Shown here one piece after another: positions 12,041-17,568 of a DNA stretch of 17,568 nucleotides (positions are counted from its first letter, which is position 1; every line of letters starts with the position of its first letter). A program made the position numbers and the translations under genes. The notes under the pieces are model-generated. The model was given only the letters and a program-made list of their open reading frames with translations. It did no database searches and was not told where the DNA came from. Source of the stretch: Thermoplasmata archaeon (lineage in GTDB: Archaea > Thermoplasmatota > Thermoplasmata > Thermoplasmatales > Thermoplasmataceae); the NCBI GenBank assembly GCA_021847855.1, contig JAJZOT010000004.1, positions 1 through 17,568 on the forward strand, in the 5' to 3' direction.

Positions 12041-12259
12041 AAGCCAGTAACACTTTCCAATGAAGCATATGAGGCGCTGAAAAAGGTCAAAGGGAAAGGC
12101 ATGTCGTTTTCAGACGTTGTATTGAAATTGATAGAACATTCCAACAGTGAACGGGATTTTAATAAATTTGCAGGTATTCTGAAGGCACAGGCACGTGAAT
12201 TGGAAAAATTTAAGGTACAAGTTGAAGAAGATCGTGCAAGAAACATTGAGAAGGTGTGA
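12035..12259 (+). CDS. vapB: VapB-type antitoxin, DUF217-like (module 2)
   Basis: A 74-residue protein starting MTKPVTLSNEAYEALKKVKG, then KGMSFSDVVLKLIE. This is the pattern of the archaeal DUF217/COG1753 antitoxins usually paired with PIN toxins. The remaining part is a long charged helix (ILKAQARELEKFKVQVEEDR) likely to bind the toxin. I take ATG 12035 rather than the upstream ATG at 11975: homology starts here and the TATA box sits at the correct distance, whereas the longer reading would translate the promoter. The stop TGA is 4 bases before the toxin start. Autorepression through the palindromes around the start is likely. Confidence 0.83.
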   Translation: MTKPVTLSNEAYEALKKVKGKGMSFSDVVLKLIEHSNSERDFNKFAGILKAQARELEKFKVQVEEDRARNIEKV

Positions 12260-12263
12260 TCTT

Positions 12264-12629
12264 TTGGTGGTACTGGATACGAATGTTATTATAGACTACT
12301 TAATAGGAAAGGAAGACGTAGTGAGGGAAGTTAACAGCTACAGAAAAAATGATTTGTCTACCACGTTTGTTAATGAATATGAGTTATTAAAGAACTCTAG
12401 AAGAAAAATTATGGAAGAGGTGATACAAAATCTTCGATTATATCATTCTAACGATCTGTCTGCGAGGGTTGCGGCAAACGCCTATCAAGAGTTAAAGTCG
12501 AGTGGAAAGATGATGAGCGATAATGATCTTTTGATCTTTGGAATATGCGTAGCCAACGATGAGGTCTTAATAACTCAGGACAAAACTTTTGCCTACCTTA
12601 GAAGCAATAACGTTAAGATCATCAAATGA
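12264..12629 (+). CDS. vapC: VapC-family PIN-domain ribonuclease toxin (module 2)
   Basis: A 121-residue PIN domain: MVVLDTNVIIDYLIGKE with Asp5, VNEYELLK with Glu40, MMSDNDLLIFGICVAND with Asp88, and LITQDKTFAYL with Asp106. All four acidic positions are present, so it should be an active Mg/Mn-dependent RNase. The frame is open further upstream, but no homologous residues lie before VVLDTN. I choose TTG at 12264: it follows AAGGTG (12251-12256) at 7 bases and gives the usual M-V/I-V-L-D-T-N start; GTG at 12267 is the alternative. The antitoxin stop is only 4 bases upstream. It is not closely similar to the module 1 toxin, so the two modules are not a recent duplication. Confidence 0.87.
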   Translation: MVVLDTNVIIDYLIGKEDVVREVNSYRKNDLSTTFVNEYELLKNSRRKIMEEVIQNLRLYHSNDLSARVAANAYQELKSSGKMMSDNDLLIFGICVANDEVLITQDKTFAYLRSNNVKIIK

Positions 12630-12665
12630 TTGCTAAATCCTAAATTAATGTGAAAATTAAAATAG

Positions 12666-12997
12666 AGACAAAGAGTTTTTGCGAAGATAAGGAACCTGGA
12701 ATCGGATGCTAGTGAATCTGATAAGAATGATATTGACCGTAAACTTAGGGTAATATTCCTCTCAGACACAAGCGATTTTGCAATTGAAATTTTCAATAGA
12801 CTCAAGTACAAATGGTACTCTAATTATCCAAGAAATGTGTACAATATGAAAGAGAATCTTGTATATTTGTTGACATTCTAACAGTATCCTGAAAAAATAA
12901 GGAGATAAGAATAGTAAAGGTAATCAGTTCATTGCCGGGTGAAGGTACAGCTATTAAGATAATGTATCTCAGAGTGGCAGGATCGAATGAGAATTAG
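12666..12997 (+). pseudogene. IS256/mutator-type transposase C-terminal relic
   Basis: Downstream of vapC the plus strand still encodes the C-terminal part of a mutator-family transposase. Segment one (12666-12881) reads VFAKIRNLESDASESDKNDI, then DRKLRVIFLSDTSDFAIEIF and ends KENLVYLLTF. A TAA at 12879-12881 then stands where homologues have an aromatic residue, and the same frame continues QYPEKIRR to about 12908. Segment two (about 12910-12997), in another frame, reads IRIVKVISSLPGEGTAIKIM, then YLRVAGSNEN and TAG. The TTN-E-R stretch normally lying between the two segments is deleted. Family assignment rests on the RAIF-like, LLTF-Y and SLPxExxAxKIxYLR patterns typical of IS256 elements. 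No terminal repeats or N-terminal half are present. Confidence 0.75.
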
Positions 12998-13165
12998 TCA
13001 CACCGGTTCATAAATATAGGGATGAGGCAAGTAGATGGGATAATAATTTACAATCTGCGAGGATCTGCTGAACATGAGACAAGGATGCTCTCATAAAATA
13101 CAGACTAGGAAACATTTTGTCATTGTCACACAACCGACAGATAGACGCAAAATATATCCTATATC
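12998..13165. other. gene-free remainder of the IS relic area
   Basis: No gene or clear repeat. Possibly the decayed end of the IS256-type element; short readable pieces such as EHETRMLS are too short to judge. Confidence 0.3.
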
Positions 13166-13193
13166 TAAAATTTCCATGCAAGATAGCATGGGC
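13166..13193 (-). terminator. hairpin plus T-run after the beta-helix gene
   Basis: On the minus strand, immediately after the stop, CCATGC-TATCTT-GCATGG forms a perfect 6-bp stem (13074-style numbering aside, 13174-13191), followed by AAATTTTAG. This is an intrinsic-terminator-like arrangement for the long surface protein gene. Confidence 0.4.
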
Positions 13194-13195
13194 TA

Positions 13196-16100
13196 TCATG
13201 TTTTTCTCTTCCTGTTTGATCTAAACACACTTAAACCGGCATAAGATAGAACGCCCACAATTACCCCTGAAACCAATCCAATAGCAATCGACTCTGCAGA
13301 TATTCCAGATGCTGGTTTAACGGAAGCTTTTGTAGAGTTTGTTATCAGTGCAAAACTGACATTGAACTGAACGCTGCTTCCATGCACCACAACGAAAGGT
13401 TGTTTAATCGTAACAGTGTATCCAGAAGGCCCAGAAGCAGCTACGCTGTAATTACCTGATACTGCAAGAATGGTTATGGAACTTGTTGAACTGTGGTAAA
13501 AAGTCCCGTTGAAGAAGAGAGTCCAGGTGGAACCACTGGTAAGTCCCGTTTCATTTACGTATATAGCGTAAACCGGGGTAAACTGTATGTTTTCGGTAAT
13601 GTTCTTACCTGAAACCTTAATATAACCGGAAGTCTCGAAAAATACAGTTGAATTTATGTAATAATCATAGGTCCCATTTTTCGCTGTAAAGTTTATGACA
13701 GAGTTCGTAGAATCAATGACTGAACCGTTGAATTGTACTGACCAGAATGAGTTGGCTGGTTTTCCCAAGGAATTAAAAGAAACTGTATATGACCGTAGAA
13801 GGAAATTACTCTCATTTTGGAATATGACGGATAGAGTTAAGCTGTCGTTGGTGACAGATATATGCGATGTTTGAAGCGAGACCGAATATCCAGAAGGTCC
13901 TGAAGCAGAAATTGAATAGTTCCCAGAAACTAATTTGATGATAAGAGAAGAAGACATAGAATTAAATGTATAAGAGTCGTAATAAATAAACCAGTCTGTT
14001 CCAGTTGGGAGTCCTTTTTCAACGAATGTCACATTATAATATGCGGGGAATTCTATATTTACAACAGAATTACCGCTAACGCTGATCGATCCGGTAAATG
14101 AAAATCCTACCTCTGAAGAGATGGAATAAACATAACTGCCATTAGAAACGCTGAAATTCATAAAGCTGGAATTAGTCGACAATGTAGATCCGTCTATTGA
14201 TATAGTCCAGTATGACCCGACTGGTTTGCCTGATTCTGTAAAGGATATGTTGGATAGATAAGGTTTAAATTGCACGTAGATCGTGAGATTTTGCCCGGTC
14301 AGCTTTATGGATCCTGAGGATGCTGAAGACACGTAGCCATATATTGATGGAACAGAATAGTTGACGATGGTATCAAGGGCAGCAGTTTGCGGGAACGTCA
14401 AAATCTGAGAAGAAGAAAACCCTGAAGTGGATCCAAACTTTACCATCCAGGTTGTGCCAGCGGGCAGTCCATTTTCACTGAAAGTAATGGAATATGAAGA
14501 CCAGGCCTTGGTCAATGGCAAATAGTCATAATATGATCCGGAAACATCGTAAGGGACCGTGCCAATACCGTTCAAGCCACCAGAAGTGTAGTTACTCCAG
14601 TAATTACCCCCAACGGGTAGTGAAAGATTCCAGATTATTGAAGTAGAAGATACTATGGTGGCATTGTTTGTATTACCATTTATGAAATTGTTGTGATAGA
14701 ATATAATGTCTCTGGAATCCAATATATTAACTGCCAAATTTTTGCTGCCAGAGATTGTATTGGATTGGATTTGCCCAAAAAGAGCACATTTAATATAGAT
14801 TGATGTGGAAGAATTAATAATCGAGTTTCCTTCGACAGTAAAATTATAACTGTTTTTTCCAACTTCTAAACTATTAATGCCGCCGTAAATATAATTATCA
14901 TTAACCGTTGAGTTGCAGAAATATTTTAGATGGATTCCATCTGAGCCGTTTAAAATTGAATTTTCAGTAACTTTATCATTTTGTGCGAAAATAAGTGAGA
15001 TGCCATTCTGGGAACTACCTGAAGGGAACAAGACATTGTTTTCCGATATTTTAACAAATGAAGATTCGCTAATGCATATTGCAGACTCGGCATGCTGGAA
15101 TTTTGATTGCATTCCAACATTATTCACAGAGTTCAGGTTAACATCCCCCAATACAGCTCCATAAAGACAAATGCCATGATAACCTTCATTTTTGATCATG
15201 TTTCCTGTTATTTGAACAGATGTTAATCCGCAGTTATAAGAAATAACATTTATGCCGGAAGCATCGGTGACAGGTGAATTACAACCGGTTGTATTCAAAA
15301 CAGTATTATTGCTGACGGTTATGCTTTTGCCTTTGACGGAACAGACATACACTGGAAGGCTGATGTTGACGAAAGTGTTTCCAACAATGTTAAGGTCCTG
15401 AGTTGTTATATCTTCTAAATAGAGACCAGCACCGGAGCATGAATCGTTACCCGCAAAGAATTTATTGTATGTGATTGAGGCGAACTTGAAGGTTGATGAT
15501 GAAGACTGCACTCTGACTCCAACCCCAGATTGCAAAGAAAAAAGGTTTTTGGATATCAAAACGTTTTGTGTGTTTGAAACTGGGCAAAAATCAAGTCCGC
15601 ATGGACCTGAAAAAATCGATGATAAAACATGCATACCACTATTTGCCCCCTTAATTTCTATACCATGAAACAGATTTTTAAATGTACTTTTATTTATGAA
15701 TAAGCATTTATTATTGCCAGTATAGATCAAATTTGAGCAGTTGAATTCATCTTTAGAAAGGTAAATTCCATTTGAGTTAGCGACAGACACATGCCCTGGG
15801 GTGAATAATGAGCCGGCAAATCCTGAATTTGAAAAAGAGAGGGACTGCGCTTTATTGATGCAAATAACAGTTTGATTAAAATCTACATTAGAAATGAGAA
15901 CATTGCTAGAATCGATTAGGTTCAAACTAATACTGCATGGGGTATTAACAAGGCTTGATTTATAAATTGAAACGTTATGATCACCAGTCACATTGATAGG
16001 TTGGCCATTTTCGATTATTGTGTTTTCCGAAACGTTCAGGTTTTCAGACGAACATAAATATAGTGGGAATGTCGTCGTGTTAATATAATTATTAGTAACA

Positions 16101-16927
16101 TTTAAATAATTATTATTCAAAACAAAGATTCCACGTAAATTTGAACCTTTTAAATAATTGCCTTTTACCAAGGTATTTGTGGAACAGAATACGTAAATAC
16201 CAGAATTACCCTCAGTGCCGGTTGCAGTAGAGATAATTCTGTTGTTAATTACTTTAGAATTATTGCTTTCTATGTCTATTGCTATTGTAGCATAAACTGT
16301 ACCGGAGATACAAATGCTGTTGTTAATCACAGAAACATTTGTATTTTGTTGATCTGTGTTGATAAAACCTGCGCCATCGAAATAAGAATCTGGAAAGGAA
16401 GAATTTTCAACCAAAAGGTTACTTGACTCCTTCGGGCATATGCCGAATCCAACGTTTGTTAAAGTTATCCAGTTTATAATGACATTGTGTGATGATAATA
16501 TGTGTACCCCAAGCTCGCTGGTATTCGTATGGAAGGACTCGATTGTATCATTACTTACGCAAAGCACGTTTATATCATAATGTCCAGAACAGGTGCCTCC
16601 AACGGTAAAGTTATTGCCATTGATAATGGAGTTGCTTTTATGTATCGTTAGGGTTTCATTTATTGATTCCTTTAAACAATAGGTATTGCCAGAAAGCCTG
16701 ACAACCCCTGATGCGTTGATATTATTTTCTGCATAAAACGAAGTTCCGGCAAAAAGCGAACCATTCGCATTAATAGTAACGGAGCCGCCAAAGGAGCCTG
16801 ATGAGCTGAGGGGGGAATAATAGAAAGTTGTGCTTGCAGGCAAGCTATTCGAATATACAAGAGATGAATACGTTAGCGTTGATAGCAGAAATAGAGAAAT
16901 CACCAATACTGAGCTACCTTTCTTCAT
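13196..16927 (-). CDS. membrane-anchored surface protein: parallel beta-helix (NosD/PbH1-like) plus five ESGLP-type domains
   Basis: A 1243-residue exported protein. Parts in order: signal peptide (1-26); a long right-handed parallel beta-helix (about 75-805) made of N-x-(I/F)-x-x-(N/S)-x-x-GI-(Y/H)-(V/L) coils; its last coil has the NosD-type ending GGNYWSNYTSGGLNGIGT, then VPYDV and DYLPLT (773-806); five ESGLP-type beta-domains (about 811-1196); a transmembrane helix (about 1214-1235); and a basic tail RSNRKRKT. The fold is used by polysaccharide lyases, periplasmic copper-site proteins (NosD) and S-layer or adhesin proteins; no catalytic triad for a lyase is evident. Twenty-one cysteines lie in residues 84-714 and none in the stalk. 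NxS/T sequons are dense. The ATG at 16927 follows a TATA-like box by about 28 bases, so the mRNA is probably leaderless. Codon use seems A/T-richer than in the S53 gene. Confidence 0.85.
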   Translation of the reverse strand: MKKGSSVLVISLFLLSTLTYSSLVYSNSLPASTTFYYSPLSSSGSFGGSVTINANGSLFAGTSFYAENNINASGVVRLSGNTYCLKESINETLTIHKSNSIINGNNFTVGGTCSGHYDINVLCVSNDTIESFHTNTSELGVHILSSHNVIINWITLTNVGFGICPKESSNLLVENSSFPDSYFDGAGFINTDQQNTNVSVINNSICISGTVYATIAIDIESNNSKVINNRIISTATGTEGNSGIYVFCSTNTLVKGNYLKGSNLRGIFVLNNNYLNVTNNYINTTTFPLYLCSSENLNVSENTIIENGQPINVTGDHNVSIYKSSLVNTPCSISLNLIDSSNVLISNVDFNQTVICINKAQSLSFSNSGFAGSLFTPGHVSVANSNGIYLSKDEFNCSNLIYTGNNKCLFINKSTFKNLFHGIEIKGANSGMHVLSSIFSGPCGLDFCPVSNTQNVLISKNLFSLQSGVGVRVQSSSSTFKFASITYNKFFAGNDSCSGAGLYLEDITTQDLNIVGNTFVNISLPVYVCSVKGKSITVSNNTVLNTTGCNSPVTDASGINVISYNCGLTSVQITGNMIKNEGYHGICLYGAVLGDVNLNSVNNVGMQSKFQHAESAICISESSFVKISENNVLFPSGSSQNGISLIFAQNDKVTENSILNGSDGIHLKYFCNSTVNDNYIYGGINSLEVGKNSYNFTVEGNSIINSSTSIYIKCALFGQIQSNTISGSKNLAVNILDSRDIIFYHNNFINGNTNNATIVSSTSIIWNLSLPVGGNYWSNYTSGGLNGIGTVPYDVSGSYYDYLPLTKAWSSYSITFSENGLPAGTTWMVKFGSTSGFSSSQILTFPQTAALDTIVNYSVPSIYGYVSSASSGSIKLTGQNLTIYVQFKPYLSNISFTESGKPVGSYWTISIDGSTLSTNSSFMNFSVSNGSYVYSISSEVGFSFTGSISVSGNSVVNIEFPAYYNVTFVEKGLPTGTDWFIYYDSYTFNSMSSSLIIKLVSGNYSISASGPSGYSVSLQTSHISVTNDSLTLSVIFQNESNFLLRSYTVSFNSLGKPANSFWSVQFNGSVIDSTNSVINFTAKNGTYDYYINSTVFFETSGYIKVSGKNITENIQFTPVYAIYVNETGLTSGSTWTLFFNGTFYHSSTSSITILAVSGNYSVAASGPSGYTVTIKQPFVVVHGSSVQFNVSFALITNSTKASVKPASGISAESIAIGLVSGVIVGVLSYAGLSVFRSNRKRKT
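13340..14497 (-). repeat. five ESGLP-G-W beta-domain repeats of the beta-helix protein
   Basis: Residues about 811-1196. Repeat openings: ITFSENGLPAGTTW, ISFTESGKPVGSYW, VTFVEKGLPTGTDW, VSFNSLGKPANSFW and IYVNETGLTSGSTW. Each copy closes with a (G/N)-x-Y turn (for example SGNYSISASGPSGYSV and SGNYSVAASGPSGYTV, nearly identical in copies 3 and 5). Copies 3 and 5 are closer to each other than to their neighbours, suggesting duplication of a block. Confidence 0.8.
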
Positions 16928-16950
16928 TGAAGTTAAATATACTAGATTCT

Positions 16951-16960
16951 AATTAATATT
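16951..16960 (-). promoter_or_regulatory. TATA-like box of the beta-helix gene
   Basis: AATATTAATT on the minus strand, about 28 bases before the ATG at 16927. No Shine-Dalgarno sequence lies before the ATG. Confidence 0.5.
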
Positions 16961-17080
16961 TGCTTTTCTCTATTAAATGAGTGGATAAACAACGGCCTAG
17001 CATTTTGGCCAGTCTCCCCCATGTCTGACCTGTAGTTGAATGACCTGTAGTTGAAATATCTTATCCTGCGTTTGTTTAGC
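16961..17080. other. intergenic DNA between beta-helix and HPP promoters
   Basis: Apart from the 15-bp tandem duplication, this stretch has an imperfect GGCC-TAGCATTTT-GGCC inverted pair at about 16994-17010. No gene is seen. Confidence 0.35.
17026..17055. repeat. perfect 15-bp tandem duplication
   Basis: TGACCTGTAGTTGAA occurs twice head to tail (17026-17040 and 17041-17055) without a mismatch, in the intergenic region between two promoters. No third copy was seen in the window. Confidence 0.9.
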
Positions 17081-17090
17081 CTTTAAATAC
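17081..17090 (+). promoter_or_regulatory. TATA box upstream of the HPP gene
   Basis: CTTTAAATAC is a good TATA match. It would start transcription near 17110, giving a leader of about 120 bases before the HPP start at 17234, or a short leader before the small frame at 17145. A second A/T box, AATATA, lies at 17155-17160. Confidence 0.45.
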
Positions 17091-17144
17091 AAGTCATCAG
17101 GAATTTGTCAGAGGAAGTGTAATCTTGAAGGTTGTTTTTGAGTA

Positions 17145-17234
17145 ATGGTTCAGCAATATATCCCGTATCATCTATGCCAGAACGCTGCGGCCATGGAAAA
17201 TCGCGCCAAACTGGATAGGAACATTGCATTTTAA
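17145..17234 (+). CDS. possible 29-residue leader peptide or small ORF
   Basis: ATG 17145 to TAA 17232-17234 encodes MVQQYIPYHLCQNAAAMENR plus AKLDRNIAF. Its stop overlaps the HPP start as TAATG, the layout of coupled genes. GAGGAAG lies at 17111-17117, too far for a direct ribosome site. It may be a real small gene, the tail of a decayed one, or chance; an in-frame TGA stands just upstream, so it is not the end of a longer intact gene. Confidence 0.3.
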   Translation: MVQQYIPYHLCQNAAAMENRAKLDRNIAF

Positions 17235-17568
17235 TGTCAAAAGAACATATTGCATCACCAGCCTTCGTCGAGTCGAGAAGTCCAGATGATCCTTACAGTT
17301 TAATATCAGATTTAAAATATGGACCCATTTTGAATGAAAGGGTTCCAGAAGAGGCTTCTTCTAAGATAGAGTTCCTAAAATCCGCGGTTATTCCCTCGAT
17401 ATTACTCGGGATTACACTTTCAATTTTTTCGGAACTTTTTTTCGCTTTAAGAGATTATTTGATAATATTGGCGGATGCAAAATACCTGATATTTGCATCC
17501 TTTGGTTCAACTGCGTTTATCATGTACCTGATGCCAAAATCACCCTCGGCGAAGATATTGAAGTTTGC
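17234..17568 (+). CDS. HPP-family integral membrane protein, N-terminal part (runs off the window)
   Basis: The first 111 residues are visible. After a polar N-terminal stretch of about 45 residues come hydrophobic helices: FLKSAVIPSILLGITLSIFS at 48-67, then YLIILADAKYLIFASFGSTA at 75-94, followed by FIMYLMPKSPSAKIL. The ASFGSTAF-x-x-Y-x-x-P-x-SP segment is the HPP-family signature (typically ASFGASAVLLFxxPxSPLAQP). HPP proteins have four membrane helices, some fused to CBS domains; plant and cyanobacterial members have been linked to nitrite transport, most others are uncharacterised. ATG 17234 is the start, overlapping the stop of a small upstream frame; there is no TATA box at leaderless distance, so the message probably begins at the box near 17081 or 17155. 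Confidence 0.8.
   Translation, partial: MSKEHIASPAFVESRSPDDPYSLISDLKYGPILNERVPEEASSKIEFLKSAVIPSILLGITLSIFSELFFALRDYLIILADAKYLIFASFGSTAFIMYLMPKSPSAKILKF

Noticed and set aside
11917..12246. 109-residue minus-strand frame over vapB of module 2
   Set aside because: Antisense to a well-supported antitoxin gene; Phe/Ser-rich composition is typical of antisense translation.
13340..14497. CRISPR or DNA-level satellite in the repetitive region of the surface protein gene
   Set aside because: The repetition is at the protein level, with diverged DNA and no fixed spacer length; no CRISPR-like direct repeats occur in the window.

Overview
The window looks like a chromosomal segment of an acidophilic archaeon of the class Thermoplasmata (Thermoplasmatales-like). 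The basis is: TATA-type A/T boxes about 26 nt upstream of start codons, implying leaderless mRNAs; frequent TTG and GTG starts; a tRNA-Thr with U73 and no encoded CCA; and two very large membrane-anchored surface proteins carrying the ESGLP-G-W beta-domain repeat that I associate with secreted proteins of this group. The assignment is inference from gene content; no database search was possible.

Left part (1-7842), mostly housekeeping. The 3' end of a PolX/PHP gene is followed by an orphan 120-residue protein. A tightly coupled pair comes next: a short-chain dehydrogenase and a QueA-like protein, sharing TTGA. That pair meets, tail to tail with 6 bp of overlap, a 1220-residue S53 (sedolisin/kumamolisin type) acid protease transcribed leftward behind a small 94-residue gene. 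A divergent APC-family amino acid permease follows.

Middle part (7843-13195), an accessory zone. It holds an orphan 177-residue protein and three type II toxin-antitoxin modules: VapBC on the minus strand, MazEF-like on plus, and VapBC on plus. They surround a tRNA-Thr(UGU) gene. Between them lie decayed genes: a DDE/rve integrase-type transposase in three frames with its D, D and E codons still readable, an IS256/mutator-type transposase C-terminus with a nonsense codon and a deletion, and two less certain relics. Each TA promoter has its own palindromic candidate operator between the TATA box and the start codon or over it.

Right part (13196-17568). A 1243-residue surface protein has a cysteine-studded parallel beta-helix (NosD/PbH1 type), five ESGLP-type domains, a C-terminal membrane anchor and a basic tail. 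Its overall plan matches the S53 protease. An intergenic region with a perfect 15-bp tandem duplication follows, and then the start of an HPP-family membrane protein that runs off the window.

The most interesting items are the QueA-like protein with rewritten motifs, the shared stalk-and-anchor plan of the two giant exported proteins, the S53 protease lacking both calcium-ligand aspartates, the regularly placed cysteines in the beta-helix, and the TA/IS-relic cluster around the tRNA. I found no CRISPR array, no intact mobile element, and nothing I can firmly call an undescribed defence system.
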